DNA of 64,000 nucleotides from Geodermatophilus sp. TF02-6 (GTDB lineage: Bacteria > Actinomycetota > Actinomycetes > Mycobacteriales > Geodermatophilaceae): positions 1-64,000 of the forward strand of contig NZ_QOHF01000024.1 of assembly GCF_003319115.1 (NCBI RefSeq), read 5' to 3'. The position numbers were made by a program, and so were the translations under genes. Within the stretch, counting starts at the first letter, position 1. Each line of letters begins with the position of its first letter. Below, one piece after another: positions 45,301-55,328 of this stretch. The notes under the pieces are model-generated. The model saw nothing but the letters and a program-made list of their open reading frames with translations. It made no database searches and was not told the origin of the DNA.

Positions 45301-46245
45301 GTGCAGGCAGTGGTCATCGAACGCACCGGCGGACCCGAGGTGTTGACCGTCCGCGAGATCCCCGATCCCGAGCCCGGCGACGGGCAGGTGCTGGTGGACG
45401 TCGAGGCCGTCGGCGTCAACTTCCGCGACGTCTACGAGCGCGAGGGCCGGCCGCCCTACGGCGCCGAGGTGCCCACGATCGTCGGTGCGGAGGGCGCCGG
45501 GACCGTCGTCGGCACCGGGGGGCGGGTCGCCTGGCTGGGCGTCGCCGGCAGCTACGCGGCCCGGGTGGTCGCGCCGCGCGACGAGCTGGTGCCGGTGCCC
45601 GACGACGTGCCCCTCGACGTCGCCGCCGCCGTCATGCTCCAGGGCTGCACCGCCCAGTACCTCGCTGCCGACTCGTACCCCGTCGCCGAGGGCGACTGGG
45701 CGGTCGTGCACAGCGCGGCCGGCGGTGTCGGCCTGCTGCTCACCCAACTCGTGCGCGCCCGCGGCGGTCACGTGCTGGCCACGACCTCGACCGAGGACAA
45801 GGCCGACCTCGCCCGGGCCGCCGGCGCCGACGACGTCGTGGTCGGCTACGAGGGGTTCGCCGAGCGGGTCCGCGAGCTCTCCGGTGGCGAGGGAGCGGCA
45901 GCGGTCTACGACGGCGTCGGCCGGACGACGTTCACCGCGGGGCTGACCGCGCTGCGGCCCACCGGGCGGATGATCCTCTACGGCGCCGCCAGCGGGCAGC
46001 CCGAGCCGCTGGAGCTCCAGCAACTGGCAGCGCACGGCTCGCTCTACGTGCAGCGGCCGACGCTGGGCACCTACACGCGCACCCCGGAGATGCTGCGCCA
46101 GCGTGCCGGCGCGGTCCTGGACCTCGTCGCCACCGGGCGGCTCGACGTCCGCATCGGCGGGCGCCGTCCGCTGGCCGAGGCCCGGCGGGCGCACGAGGAC
46201 CTCGAGGGGCGGCGGACCACCGGCAAGCTCCTGCTGCTGCCCTGA
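45301..46245 (+). CDS. NADPH:quinone oxidoreductase (zeta-crystallin-like MDR)
   Basis: The 314-residue zinc-free medium-chain reductase opens MQAVVIERTGGPEVLTVREI. It has VGVNFRDVYEREG, the cofactor loop HSAAGGVGLLLTQL (AAxxGVG), the ADP-ribose region TTSTEDKADLARAAGAD, and closes RRTTGKLLLLP. The zinc-binding cysteines of alcohol dehydrogenases are absent. It reduces quinones by one or two electrons using NADPH. It follows the hydrolase by 37 bp in the same direction. The GTG has a GGAGG upstream. Confidence 0.92.
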   Translation: MQAVVIERTGGPEVLTVREIPDPEPGDGQVLVDVEAVGVNFRDVYEREGRPPYGAEVPTIVGAEGAGTVVGTGGRVAWLGVAGSYAARVVAPRDELVPVPDDVPLDVAAAVMLQGCTAQYLAADSYPVAEGDWAVVHSAAGGVGLLLTQLVRARGGHVLATTSTEDKADLARAAGADDVVVGYEGFAERVRELSGGEGAAAVYDGVGRTTFTAGLTALRPTGRMILYGAASGQPEPLELQQLAAHGSLYVQRPTLGTYTRTPEMLRQRAGAVLDLVATGRLDVRIGGRRPLAEARRAHEDLEGRRTTGKLLLLP

Positions 46246-46336
46246 AGGACGCCGACGCACCGGAGACGTGATGCCGCACCACGGAGCTCGTGACGCGGCC
46301 GCACGGTGACGTGCAGGGTCCGACCGCCGTCGACCG

Positions 46337-46987
46337 TCACGACCGGACCGCGGTGCCCAGGATCTGCGGGTTCGCCGGGAGGGGGACCTGCGTCTCCGGG
46401 AACGCGAAGCGCTCCAGGCGGTCGACGGTGAAACCCGCGGCCGCGATCGCCGCGGCGGTGTCCCTCGCCGTGTGGCAGCCGCCGCCGAACGCCGGCCAGA
46501 CGCTGGCGTCGAGCAGTCGCTGCACCCGGGCCAGGCCAGGCCGGTCGGCGCGCACGTGCTCCCAGAAGTGCAGCCGGCCGCCGGGGCGCAGGACCCGGTG
46601 GACCTCCCGCAGCGCGGTGGCCTGGTCCGGCACGGTGCAGAGCACCAGCGAGACGACGGCCGCGTCGAAGGCACCGTCGTCGGCCGGCAGCCGGTCGGCC
46701 GTGCCGTCCACGACGGTCACCGGCACCGGGGCCGCGGAGGCCGCCCGCCGGGCGAGGTCGCGCAGGTGGCCCTCGGGTTCCACGGCGACCGCCTCCGTGA
46801 CCGCCGAGGGGTAGTGGCGGAAGTTCGCGCCCGTCCCCGCCCCGACCTCCACCACGCGGCCGACGACGCCCGCGAGCAGCCGTTGCCGGTGTCCCGCGGC
46901 TCCGTGGTCCTCCAGCGACGACGCCTGCCGTGCCCAGAACCGAGCGAAGACCGGGTGCCGGACCCTCGCGTCGCCCCTCGTCCCCAC
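46337..46987 (-). CDS. Class I SAM-dependent methyltransferase
   Basis: The 216-residue methyltransferase has motif I VVEVGAGTGANFRHY, the acidic motif II region AVAVEPEGHLRDLA, VVSLVLCTVPDQATALREVH and the C-terminal block RPGGRLHFWEHVRAD. The pattern is that of Methyltransf_11, similar to phospholipid or small-molecule methyltransferases. The GTG at 46987 follows GGGAGGCGGCG. Substrate is unknown. Confidence 0.88.
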   Translation of the reverse strand: MGTRGDARVRHPVFARFWARQASSLEDHGAAGHRQRLLAGVVGRVVEVGAGTGANFRHYPSAVTEAVAVEPEGHLRDLARRAASAAPVPVTVVDGTADRLPADDGAFDAAVVSLVLCTVPDQATALREVHRVLRPGGRLHFWEHVRADRPGLARVQRLLDASVWPAFGGGCHTARDTAAAIAAAGFTVDRLERFAFPETQVPLPANPQILGTAVRS

Positions 46988-47160
46988 CGCCGCCTCCCGT
47001 CCTCGCCGTACCGGTGCAGACTGCCCCGATCGCCTCCCGCGCGGCAGCCCGCCCCCCACCGCGCCGACGAGGCGACCCGCGTGCCGGAGCGGGTCGGAGG
47101 CCGGCTCACCGGCGCGGCCTCGGGCCGACCGCGGGCTCGGCCTACACTCGTGCTCCGCCA

Positions 47161-47234
47161 CGGGGTGTGGCGCAGCTTGGTAGCGCACCCGCTTTGGGAG
47201 CGGGGGGCCGTGGGTTCAAATCCCGCCACCCCGA
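47161..47234 (+). tRNA. tRNA-Pro (anticodon TGG)
   Basis: The 74-nt gene starts CGGGGTG and closes CACCCCG plus A. The D-arm is GCGCAGCTTGGTAGCGC, the anticodon loop TTTGGGA gives TGG, and the T-arm is GTGGGTTCAAATCCCGC. CCA is not encoded. It lies about 95 bp upstream of tig, a neighbourhood frequent in actinobacteria. Confidence 0.97.
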
Positions 47235-47329
47235 CCGTCGCGCATCTGTCTCTAGACTCGGAGGTCGAGCCGGCGTCGTCGGTCCCGCCCGGCGCCCGTC
47301 CCTGACTGCGATCGAGGAGCACTGCCGCT

Positions 47330-48847
47330 GTGAAGAGCACCATCGAGGAACTGGGCCCGACGCGGGTCCGGATGGCGATCGAGGTGCCGTGGGGGGACCT
47401 GGACCACGCCTTCGGTGAGGTCTACAAGGAGCTGGGCCGCCAGGTGCGCGTCCCCGGCTTCCGCCCCGGCAAGGTGCCCAACCGGGTCATCGACACCCGC
47501 ATCGGCCGGCCGCTCGTGCTCGAGCAGGTCGTCCAGCACGCCGTCCCGGAGGTCTACTCCGAAGTCGTCCGGGAGAACCAGGTCCGCGTGCTGGGTCAGC
47601 CCGACATCGAGGTGACCCGCCTCGACGACAACGACACCCTGGCCTTCACCGCCGAGGTCGACGTCGCCCCGAAGCTCGAGCTGCCGTCGCTGGACGAGCT
47701 CGCGGTCACCGTCGACGACGTCGAGGTCACCGACGAGGAGGTCGACCAGCAGATCGCGGTCATGCGCGAGCGCTTCGGCATGCTCACCGGGGTCGAGCGC
47801 CCCGCGCAGGACGGCGACTTCGTCTCCATCGACCTGGAGGCCCGCCTGGACGACGAGGTGCTCGAGGACGGCTCGACCACCGGCATGTCCTACGAGGTCG
47901 GCTCCGGCAGCCTCATGGAGGGCCTCGACGACGCCGTCCGCGGGCTGTCCGCCGGCGAGTCGGCGACCCTACAGACCGAGCTGCACCAGGGCCCCGACGC
48001 CGGGCGGACCGCCGACGTCACCGTCACCGTCCGCTCGGTGAAGGAGAAGGAGCTCCCGGAGCTCGACGACGAGTTCGCCTCCACGGCCAGCGAGTTCGAC
48101 ACCCTCGAGGAGCTCCGCGAGGACGTCCGCACCCGCCTGGCCCGCACCAAGGTGCTGCAGCAGGGCGCGCAGGCCCGCGACAGGCTGGTCGAGCACCTGC
48201 TCGAGGCCATCGAGGTGCCGGTCCCGGACAACCTGGTCGAGCGCGAGATCGAGTGGCGCAACCGGGCCATGGAGTCCGAGTTGCAGCAGGCCGGCATGGA
48301 CTGGGACACGTTCCTGCAGATGTCCGGGGTCGAGGACCGCGAGGCCTACGACGCCGACCAGCGCAGGAACATCGAGGAGGCGGTGCGCACCCAGTTCATC
48401 CTGGACGCCGTCGCCGACGCCCGGGAGGTCACCGTCGACAACGACGACCTGTCGGCGCAGGTCATGGCCCAGGCCCAGCGCAACCGGGTGAGCCCGGAGC
48501 AGTACGCCCAGCAGCTGCAGCAGAGCGGCAACATCGCCGAGTTCGTCGCCGACGTCCGCCGGACCAAGACCCTCGCCCAGCTGCTCGAGCAGACGAGGAT
48601 CTCCGACGCCTCCGGCAACGTCGTCGACCTCGAGGCGCTGCGCCCGAAGACGGTGTCGGCGCCGGCGGCCGACACCGCGGCCGACACCGCGGCCGACGAG
48701 GACGCCGCGACCGAGGACGCCGCGACCGAGGACGCCGCCCAGGACGTCGCGACCGACGAGGCCCCCGACGCCGAGGTCGCCGACGCCGCCGCGGTCGAGG
48801 CGACCGAGGGCGCCACCGAGGACACCGAGGACGTCACCAGGGGCTGA
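47330..48847 (+). CDS. tig: Trigger factor
   Basis: The 505-residue ribosome-associated chaperone and peptidyl-prolyl isomerase has the ribosome-binding signature VPGFRPGKVPNRVI in the N-terminal domain. The FKBP-type PPIase domain is at about 155-240 (DGDFVSIDLEARLDDEVLED). The C-terminal helical arms follow, and then a 60-residue acidic Ala/Asp/Glu/Thr tail (ATEDAATEDAAQDVATDEAP). The tail is common in actinobacterial homologues. It precedes clpP1-clpP2-clpX, the classic order linking folding to proteolysis. Confidence 0.96.
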   Translation: MKSTIEELGPTRVRMAIEVPWGDLDHAFGEVYKELGRQVRVPGFRPGKVPNRVIDTRIGRPLVLEQVVQHAVPEVYSEVVRENQVRVLGQPDIEVTRLDDNDTLAFTAEVDVAPKLELPSLDELAVTVDDVEVTDEEVDQQIAVMRERFGMLTGVERPAQDGDFVSIDLEARLDDEVLEDGSTTGMSYEVGSGSLMEGLDDAVRGLSAGESATLQTELHQGPDAGRTADVTVTVRSVKEKELPELDDEFASTASEFDTLEELREDVRTRLARTKVLQQGAQARDRLVEHLLEAIEVPVPDNLVEREIEWRNRAMESELQQAGMDWDTFLQMSGVEDREAYDADQRRNIEEAVRTQFILDAVADAREVTVDNDDLSAQVMAQAQRNRVSPEQYAQQLQQSGNIAEFVADVRRTKTLAQLLEQTRISDASGNVVDLEALRPKTVSAPAADTAADTAADEDAATEDAATEDAAQDVATDEAPDAEVADAAAVEATEGATEDTEDVTRG

Positions 48848-49118
48848 CCAGCCACGGACAGTGTGACCGCGCCGTCCCAGCCCGAGACCCGGGGCCGGGG
48901 CGGCGTCGGTCGTCCCGGGGGAGGAGCGGCGCACCGCCGGCTGCGCCCTCGGCGAACACCCCCCGCGCCGGGACTGCCGCCCCGCACGTGCGCGTTAGGG
49001 TCGACGCAGACCCAGCCGACCACCGGGGACACCCGCCCCCGCGGTGTCCCCGGGCCCGCACCACCAGCCCCGCCAGCGAGACCGACTGCGCGGCAGTCCT
49101 ACGGAGGTCACCGCACCC

Positions 49119-49754
49119 GTGAGCACCAACCCGAACCCGGCGGGCGCGCCGCTCCTGCGCGCAGCCGCCGGGGGGATGAACCTCAACGACTCCGTCTACG
49201 AGCGCCTGCTCCGCGAGCGCATCATCTTCCTCGGCAGCCAGGTCGACGACGTCATCGCCAACCAGCTGTGCGCCCAGATGCTGCTGCTGTCAGCCGAGGA
49301 TCCCAAGCAGGACATCCACCTCTACATCAACTCGCCCGGTGGCTCGGTCACGGCCGGCATGGCCATCTACGACACCATGCAGTTCATCGACTGCGACGTC
49401 GCCACCTACGGCATGGGCCTGGCCGCCTCGATGGGCCAGTTCCTGCTCACCGCCGGCACCAAGGGCAAGCGCTACGCCCTGCCGCACGCGCGGATCATGA
49501 TGCACCAGCCGTCGGCCGGCGTCGGCGGCACCGCCTCGGACATCGCCATCCAGGCCGACCTGTTCCGGCGGACCAAGCGTGAGCTCAACGAGCTGCAGTC
49601 CTTCCACACCGGGCAGGACATCGAGCAGATCGAGCGCGACTCCGACCGCGACCGCTGGTTCACCGCGCAGGAGGCCCTCGACTACGGCTTCGTCGACCAC
49701 GTGGTGAGCCGGGCGGCCATGACCGACAGCGCGAACCCGGTCACCGACAACTGA
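49119..49754 (+). CDS. clpP1: ATP-dependent Clp protease proteolytic subunit 1
   Basis: The 211-residue ClpP serine peptidase has [20 protein letters not shown], the nucleophile Ser in [11 protein letters not shown], catalytic His in [11 protein letters not shown] and the Asp further on. The GTG at 49119 gives an N-terminal propeptide-like stretch before [12 protein letters not shown]. In actinobacteria ClpP1 and ClpP2 form a mixed double ring that works with ClpX or ClpC1. The second subunit gene follows after 17 bp. Confidence 0.96.
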   Translation: MSTNPNPAGAPLLRAAAGGMNLNDSVYERLLRERIIFLGSQVDDVIANQLCAQMLLLSAEDPKQDIHLYINSPGGSVTAGMAIYDTMQFIDCDVATYGMGLAASMGQFLLTAGTKGKRYALPHARIMMHQPSAGVGGTASDIAIQADLFRRTKRELNELQSFHTGQDIEQIERDSDRDRWFTAQEALDYGFVDHVVSRAAMTDSANPVTDN

Positions 49755-49771
49755 GGTCCGGAGGGACTTTG

Positions 49772-50401
49772 ATGAGCAGTTTCCAGATGCCCTCCAGCCG
49801 CTACGTGCTGCCCTCCTTCGTGGAGCGGACCAGCTACGGCATGAAGGAGTCCAACCCCTACAACAAGCTCTTCGAGGAGCGGATCATCTTCCTCGGGGTG
49901 CAGATCGACGACGCGTCGGCCAACGACGTGATGGCCCAGCTGATCACGCTGGAGTCCGCCGACCCCGACCGCGACATCACCATCTACATCAACTCGCCCG
50001 GCGGCTCCTTCACCTCGCTGATGGCGATCTACGACACCATGATGTTCGTCCGGCCCGACATCCAGACCGTCTGCATGGGCCAGGCCGCCTCCGCCGCCGC
50101 CGTCCTGCTCGCGGCCGGGACGCCGGGCAAGCGGCTGGCGCTGCCGTACTCCCGGGTGCTGATCCACCAGCCGTCGGGCGAGTCCGGCGGCCAGGTGTCG
50201 GACCTGGAGATCCACGCGGCCGAGATCCAGCGGGTCCGGTCGCAGATGGAGGAGATCCTGGCCCGGCACACCGGCCAGACGGTGGACCAGGTCCGTCTCG
50301 ACATCGAGCGCGACAAGATCCTCACGGCCGAGGAGGCGAAGGCCTACGGCATCGTCGACCAGGTCATCCAGAGCCGGAAGCTGAACGCGCTGCCGGCCTG
50401 A
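49772..50401 (+). CDS. clpP2: ATP-dependent Clp protease proteolytic subunit 2
   Basis: The 209-residue paralogue has [20 protein letters not shown], nucleophile Ser in [14 protein letters not shown] and His in [13 protein letters not shown]. All triad residues are present. The N-terminal [20 protein letters not shown] is the typical ClpP2 leader. The ATG follows GGAGGGA; a TTG immediately before it is less likely. It pairs with ClpP1 to give an active tetradecamer. Confidence 0.96.
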   Translation: MSSFQMPSSRYVLPSFVERTSYGMKESNPYNKLFEERIIFLGVQIDDASANDVMAQLITLESADPDRDITIYINSPGGSFTSLMAIYDTMMFVRPDIQTVCMGQAASAAAVLLAAGTPGKRLALPYSRVLIHQPSGESGGQVSDLEIHAAEIQRVRSQMEEILARHTGQTVDQVRLDIERDKILTAEEAKAYGIVDQVIQSRKLNALPA

Positions 50402-50411
50402 TCCGTCGAAT

Positions 50412-50456
50412 CGGTACGGGTCGAGTGTGCGCGTGTCGCGCCCTCGACCCGTACCG
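50412..50456 (+). terminator. Perfect 14-bp hairpin after clpP2
   Basis: CGGTACGGGTCGAG (50412-50425) and CTCGACCCGTACCG (50443-50456) pair perfectly around a 17-nt loop, 10 bp after the clpP2 stop. It likely ends or attenuates the clpP1P2 transcript before clpX. The remaining 50457-50691 probably carries the clpX promoter; I see no gene there. Confidence 0.75.
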
Positions 50457-50691
50457 TCGGGGGAGACGGGACGCACGTGGTCGGCCGTCGGCCGTGGTCG
50501 GGCGAGTCATCGCCGGTCGCGGCCGGGGTCGGCGGGTACCGTCGGCGAGCGCCCGATCCCCGGCCGCCAGGGCCGGGAGGAGAGCCTCGCGGAGCACCAC
50601 GACAGGCGGGGCCGGACACGGGACATCGGTGTGGTCAACATGCAGGCGCCTGGGCCCAGGAGCCTGATTTCCCCGAGGTGGAGGTCAGCAG

Positions 50692-51963
50692 GTGGCACGA
50701 ATCGGTGAGAGCGGCGACCTGCTCAAGTGCTCGTTCTGCGGGAAGAGCCAGAAGCAGGTCAAGAAGCTCATCGCGGGCCCCGGGGTCTACATCTGCGACG
50801 AGTGCATCGACCTCTGCAACGAGATCATCGAGGAGGAGCTGTCGGAGTCGTCGGACCTGAAGTTCGACGAGCTGCCCAAGCCCAAGGAGATCCACGACTT
50901 CCTCGAGCAGTACGTCATCGGCCAGGACAAGGCCAAGCGGGCGCTGTCGGTCGCGGTCTACAACCACTACAAGCGCGTGCAGGCCGGTGGCGCCGGCAGC
51001 CGCGACGAGTCGGTGGAGCTGGCCAAGTCCAACATCCTGCTGATGGGGCCGACCGGCTGCGGCAAGACCCACCTCGCGCAGACCCTCGCCCGGATGCTGA
51101 ACGTGCCGTTCGCCATCGCCGACGCCACCGCCCTCACCGAGGCCGGCTACGTCGGTGAGGACGTCGAGAACATCCTGCTCAAGCTCATCCAGGCCGCCGA
51201 CTACGACGTCAAGCGGGCCGAGACCGGGATCATCTACATCGACGAGGTCGACAAGATCGCCCGCAAGAGCGAGAACCCGTCGATCACCCGCGACGTCTCC
51301 GGCGAGGGCGTGCAGCAGGCGCTGCTGAAGATCCTCGAGGGGACGACGGCGTCGGTGCCCCCGCAGGGAGGCCGCAAGCACCCGCACCAGGAGTTCATCC
51401 AGATCGACACGACGAACGTGCTGTTCATCGTGGGCGGCGCCTTCGCCGGGCTGGAGAAGATCATCGAGCAGCGGGCCGGGAAGCAGGGCATCGGTTTCGG
51501 CTCGGAGATCCGCAGCCGGAAGGAGATCGACGAGGCCAACGCCTTCGCCGAGGTCATGCCCGAGGACCTGCTGAAGTTCGGGATGATCCCCGAGTTCATC
51601 GGCCGGCTGCCGGTGATCACCAGCGTGGAGAAGCTCGACCGCGAGGCGCTGATCAACATCCTCACCGAGCCGAAGAACGCCCTGGTGCGCCAGTACCGGC
51701 GGCTGTTCGAGCTCGACGGGGTGGACCTGGAGTTCACCGACGACGCCCTCGAGTCGATCGCCGACCAGGCCATCCTGCGCGGCACCGGCGCCCGCGGGCT
51801 GCGGGCGATCATGGAGGAGGTCCTCCAGTCGGTCATGTACGACGTCCCCAGCCGGGACGACGTCGCCTCCGTGGTGATCACCAAGGAGGTCGTGCTGGAG
51901 CACGTCAACCCGACGATCGTGCCGCGCAAGCCCGCTCGCGCCCCCCGCGAGAAGAGCGCGTAA
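50692..51963 (+). CDS. clpX: ClpX, ATP-dependent unfoldase of the Clp protease
   Basis: The 423-residue AAA+ protein has an N-terminal zinc-binding domain (KCSFCGKS then CDECIDLC), Walker [14 protein letters not shown] at about 120 and Walker [12 protein letters not shown]. The pore loop is GYVGED, the ClpP-docking IGF loop is GIGFGSEI and sensor 2 is [11 protein letters not shown]. It unfolds tagged substrates and feeds them to ClpP1P2. Start and length are normal. Confidence 0.97.
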   Translation: MARIGESGDLLKCSFCGKSQKQVKKLIAGPGVYICDECIDLCNEIIEEELSESSDLKFDELPKPKEIHDFLEQYVIGQDKAKRALSVAVYNHYKRVQAGGAGSRDESVELAKSNILLMGPTGCGKTHLAQTLARMLNVPFAIADATALTEAGYVGEDVENILLKLIQAADYDVKRAETGIIYIDEVDKIARKSENPSITRDVSGEGVQQALLKILEGTTASVPPQGGRKHPHQEFIQIDTTNVLFIVGGAFAGLEKIIEQRAGKQGIGFGSEIRSRKEIDEANAFAEVMPEDLLKFGMIPEFIGRLPVITSVEKLDREALINILTEPKNALVRQYRRLFELDGVDLEFTDDALESIADQAILRGTGARGLRAIMEEVLQSVMYDVPSRDDVASVVITKEVVLEHVNPTIVPRKPARAPREKSA

Positions 51964-51974
51964 GGACCCCTCCG

Positions 51975-52075
51975 CCCCCCACGCCTCGCAGGCTCGGCGC
52001 GGGTCCCTGCGGAGGGGCCGCCGTCCTCCCCACCCTTCGCAGGCTCGGGGAGGCGCCCGGGACGGGGCCGGTCGA
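51975..52075. repeat. Two copies of the dispersed palindromic repeat after clpX
   Basis: CCTCGCAGGCTCGG (51984-51997) and CTTCGCAGGCTCGG (52035-52048) lie between the clpX stop and the convergent SGNH hydrolase stop. Each is embedded in C/G-rich arms (CCCCTCCG...CGGAGGGG and CCTCCCC...GGGGAGG) that can form long hairpins. Position and structure suggest a bidirectional terminator. Confidence 0.6.
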
Positions 52076-52107
52076 CCGTCGGCGAGCCGGAGTCGGACGA
52101 CCGCCGC

Positions 52108-52788
52108 TCACCCCCGCTCCGAGCTCAGCACCGAGTGAAGGGCGCGGCCGATGAGCCGGGCGCCCCGCGCCGAGGGGTGCATGCCGTCGTCGCTCATCCC
52201 GGGCAGCCAGTGGCCGGCCCCGTCGCCCACCCCGGCCATCGGGTCGACCAGCTGCCAGCCGGCGGAGCGGGCCAGGTCGGCCAGCCGGGCGTTGAACGCC
52301 TGCACCCCGGCGGCGACGGCGTCCTCCGGCGGGATGGTGGAGAACACCACGCGCGCCGGCTGCACGGTCCGCACGAGGGCCTCGAGGTCGGCCGCCGACT
52401 GCTCGAACGGCGCGTCCACGTCGACGTCGTTGCTGCCGGCCATGACCACCACGACGTCGACCCGCGGGAACTGCCCGCCGGCCACCCGGTCGGTGACGCC
52501 GGCGAGCACGTCCCCGGTCGTGGCGCCGGCGTGCGCCCAGCCGCCGACCACCCGCACACCCGCGTCCGTCGCGGAGGTGGCCCAGGACAGCTCGCCGATG
52601 TCGCCGTCGTCGAAGTCGGCCGAGTCGGCCTCGGTGACGGAGTCGCCGACGGCCGCCACCGTCAGGACCTCGGCGGCCGGAGCGGGCCGGGCGGCGGCCG
52701 GGGCGCAGCCCGCCGTCCCGGCCAGGGGCACCGCCGCCTCGGCCAGGAGCACCGCCGCCCAGGCCGCCGCGGCCCGCCGTCCCCTCAC
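52108..52788 (-). CDS. Secreted SGNH/GDSL hydrolase
   Basis: The 226-residue protein has an N-terminal signal-like hydrophobic segment ([17 protein letters not shown]) ending near a Cys (GTAGCAP), so it may be a lipoprotein. The SGNH blocks are [11 protein letters not shown] (Ser nucleophile), Gly in the following block, [11 protein letters not shown] (Asn) and [14 protein letters not shown] (Asp-x-x-His). It probably deacylates a lipid or carbohydrate outside the membrane. The GTG overlaps the stop of the MprF-like gene (GTGA). Confidence 0.9.
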   Translation of the reverse strand: MRGRRAAAAWAAVLLAEAAVPLAGTAGCAPAAARPAPAAEVLTVAAVGDSVTEADSADFDDGDIGELSWATSATDAGVRVVGGWAHAGATTGDVLAGVTDRVAGGQFPRVDVVVVMAGSNDVDVDAPFEQSAADLEALVRTVQPARVVFSTIPPEDAVAAGVQAFNARLADLARSAGWQLVDPMAGVGDGAGHWLPGMSDDGMHPSARGARLIGRALHSVLSSERG

Positions 52789-55328
52789 GCCGAGCGGGCC
52801 AGCTCGTGCCGTGACCCGCGCCGGGACCGGTGGCCGCGGGCCAGCGCGACGGCCAGCCGGGCGGCCTGCACCGGCGTGACGTGCGGCAGGTAGGCCCGGG
52901 AGACCGCACGGGCGATCCGGGGCAGGTCGGCCGTGCCCGGGTACACCAGCCACAGCGGCCGGTAGCGCGGCTGGAACTTGGCCTTGAAGGCCAGCAGCGA
53001 GCGGAACCCGTACACCGGCTCCATCGTCCGGCCGGCCAGCTCGAGCAGCCGGGTGACGGCGCCCCGGTCGGCGGCCTCGGCGGGCAGCGCCAGGGGGGCG
53101 CCCGACAGGCTCACGAACTGCGTCCCCTCGGCCTGGAAGGCCAGCGCCGCGGTCGCGATCAGGAACTCGACCACGCCGGCAGGGGCGTTGCGCCCGCGGC
53201 GCATGACGTCGAGGGTCCACCCGACCGGACGGCCGTCCCGGTGCGCCGGCAGCCAGCTGGTCACGCCCAGCACCCGGCCGGCGGCGTCCACGGCCAGCAG
53301 GCAGCGGACGTCGTCGTCGGCCAGCTCGTCGAGCCCGCCGAGGGTGAAACCCATCTCCGGCAGCCCCTTGGCGGCCAGCCACTCCTCCGACAGCCGGACC
53401 AGCTGCTCGCGCAGCCCGAGCGGGGCCTGCGACCAGGTGACCCACCGGGCGTCAATCCCCTCCCGCCGGGCGCGGTTGAGCGCGGTGCGCACGTCCTGCC
53501 AGCGCCGGCCGGTGAAGGCCAGGTCCCCCAGGGGCAGCCAGGTCTCGGCGGCGACCTGCACCTGCCGGGCTCCGGTGCCGGCCAGGGCCCCGGCCACCTC
53601 GTCGGTCACCGCGTACCAGCAGGGCGTCCACCCGTGGTCCTCGCACCAGGCGGTGAAGGCCCGCACCGCGGTCCCCCGCGCGGCCGGCGGCCCGACCGGG
53701 TCCCCGGTGGTGATCGCCACGCCGCCGAGCACCCGGTAGGCGACGACGACGGCCGCGTCGGGGGAGAACCAGTGGCGGTTGCCGATCCAGGTGGCCATGA
53801 ACGACAGCGGCCCGTCACCGTGCCGGTCGACCAGCGCCCGGGCGCGCAGCGCGTCCCCCCGCGGCGCGCCCGGGCGCACCAGGCGGACCGCGGTGACCAG
53901 CAGCAGCGTCCACGCGGCGACGCCGGTCCAGTCGGCGAGCAGCCGCGCCCCGTCGTGCAGCGGCACCAGCGGCGCCAGGACCTCCCCCAGGTAGCCCGGC
54001 GGCAGCATCCGCACCGGCAGGTCGGCCAGCAGGGCCAGGGGGGACGGCGCTCCGGCGAACTGCGCGCGCAGCAGCCAGCCGACGCCGACGTAGCCGGCCG
54101 CGAGCACCGCCGTCCCGGCCGCGGCGGCCAGCACCCAGCGCCGGGCGGTGCCCGGGGCGGCGCGGACCGGGAAGCGGTCGCGGGTGAGCAGCAGGAGGAC
54201 CAGGACGGCGAGCGGCGCGACCAGCGGTGCCACCAGGGAGACCGCGGGCAGGCTGCCGGGGCGCACCCCGAGCAGCGGCAGCTCCTCGGCGGGGGCGCGC
54301 AGGACCGTGGCCACCACCAGGCCGCCGACCGTGGTCAGCACCGCCCCGAGCACCACGGCGCCCACCCAGGCCGCACGCCGTCCCCGGCGCAGCCCCTCGG
54401 CCAGCACCAGCTGCAGCACCACTGGCAGGATCGACAGCAGCGCCGGGCCGTGGCCGGTGAGCCGGGCCCGGGCCTCCAGCACCCGGCAGTCGGCCACGTC
54501 GCCCCCCGGGGCGCACACCGCGCGCAGCTGGTCGCGGTGCGGAGCCCCCGCCACGAACAGGTGGGAGACGACGGCCCACGGGCCGTCCGGCGTCCGTGAC
54601 AGCGCCGCCGCCAGCGGTCCCAGCGCGGTCACCGCCAGCACCAGCGCCACCAGGGCGCGCCCCTCCCGCCGGCTGGGGTACGACGCCGCCGGCCCGTCCT
54701 GGGGACGGCGCAGCAGCGCGCCGGCGGCGAGCCCGACCAGCCAGCCGGCCAGCCGGGCCACGTCGCCGGCGGTCCCCGAGTACAGCACCAGCGCGGTGAG
54801 GCTGATCGACAGCAGCAGCCGCACGCGGCGGCGCCACAGCGCGGGCATCCGGGCCGTGGCCAGGCCCGCGGCGGCGAGCAGCCCCGAGAAGGGCCCGAGC
54901 ACCACCGTGGGCGCGATCTCCCGAGCCCACGCGTCGCCGGCGCCGGCCAGGACGGCGATCACGGCCAGCCCGGCGGCGTTGCCCAGGACCTGCCCGGCGA
55001 CGACGGCGCCCAACGCCGGCCAGCTGCCCAGCCACCGCTCCGCGGGACCGAGCAGGACCACGACCGCGACCGCGGCGACGGCCAGGGACCCCGGCCCGGC
55101 GCACCACAGCGCCGAGGTGAGCAGCCCGTGCGCCGGTCCGGACGCCGCGGCCCCGACGGCGTGGGTCAGCGCCGGCGCGGGCCCGGAGACCAGCGTGCCG
55201 GTGACCAGCGCGGTGCCGAGCAGCACGAGGAGCGCCGCGGCGGTGACCGGGAAGCCGCCGACCGGGCCGACCTGCACCCGCAGCCGCTCCCCAGGGTGCG
55301 CGGGTGGGCTGGTGACGTGCGTGCTCAC
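52785..55328 (-). CDS. MprF-like aminoacyl-phosphatidylglycerol synthase homologue (DUF2156) with rhomboid-like membrane part
   Basis: The 847-residue protein has 12 or more hydrophobic segments in the first 500 residues, including a rhomboid-like block (GPFSGLLAAAGLATARMPAL). A soluble C-terminal DUF2156 domain (about 515-820) follows: FMATWIGNRHWFSPDAAVVV, LGGVAITTGDPVGPP, FVSLSGAPLAL and LLAFKAKFQPRYRPLWLVYP. That domain uses aminoacyl-tRNA in MprF/LysX-type enzymes that modify phosphatidylglycerol and reduce cationic-peptide sensitivity. No LysRS domain is present. Start and stop both overlap neighbours by GTGA, so all three genes are translationally coupled. Confidence 0.88.
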   Translation of the reverse strand: MSTHVTSPPAHPGERLRVQVGPVGGFPVTAAALLVLLGTALVTGTLVSGPAPALTHAVGAAASGPAHGLLTSALWCAGPGSLAVAAVAVVVLLGPAERWLGSWPALGAVVAGQVLGNAAGLAVIAVLAGAGDAWAREIAPTVVLGPFSGLLAAAGLATARMPALWRRRVRLLLSISLTALVLYSGTAGDVARLAGWLVGLAAGALLRRPQDGPAASYPSRREGRALVALVLAVTALGPLAAALSRTPDGPWAVVSHLFVAGAPHRDQLRAVCAPGGDVADCRVLEARARLTGHGPALLSILPVVLQLVLAEGLRRGRRAAWVGAVVLGAVLTTVGGLVVATVLRAPAEELPLLGVRPGSLPAVSLVAPLVAPLAVLVLLLLTRDRFPVRAAPGTARRWVLAAAAGTAVLAAGYVGVGWLLRAQFAGAPSPLALLADLPVRMLPPGYLGEVLAPLVPLHDGARLLADWTGVAAWTLLLVTAVRLVRPGAPRGDALRARALVDRHGDGPLSFMATWIGNRHWFSPDAAVVVAYRVLGGVAITTGDPVGPPAARGTAVRAFTAWCEDHGWTPCWYAVTDEVAGALAGTGARQVQVAAETWLPLGDLAFTGRRWQDVRTALNRARREGIDARWVTWSQAPLGLREQLVRLSEEWLAAKGLPEMGFTLGGLDELADDDVRCLLAVDAAGRVLGVTSWLPAHRDGRPVGWTLDVMRRGRNAPAGVVEFLIATAALAFQAEGTQFVSLSGAPLALPAEAADRGAVTRLLELAGRTMEPVYGFRSLLAFKAKFQPRYRPLWLVYPGTADLPRIARAVSRAYLPHVTPVQAARLAVALARGHRSRRGSRHELARSA

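Noticed and set aside
53815-55107. 430-codon minus-strand frame within the MprF-like gene region
   Set aside because: Wrong-frame translation of the same strand; the 847-residue frame has membrane helices and the DUF2156 motifs.
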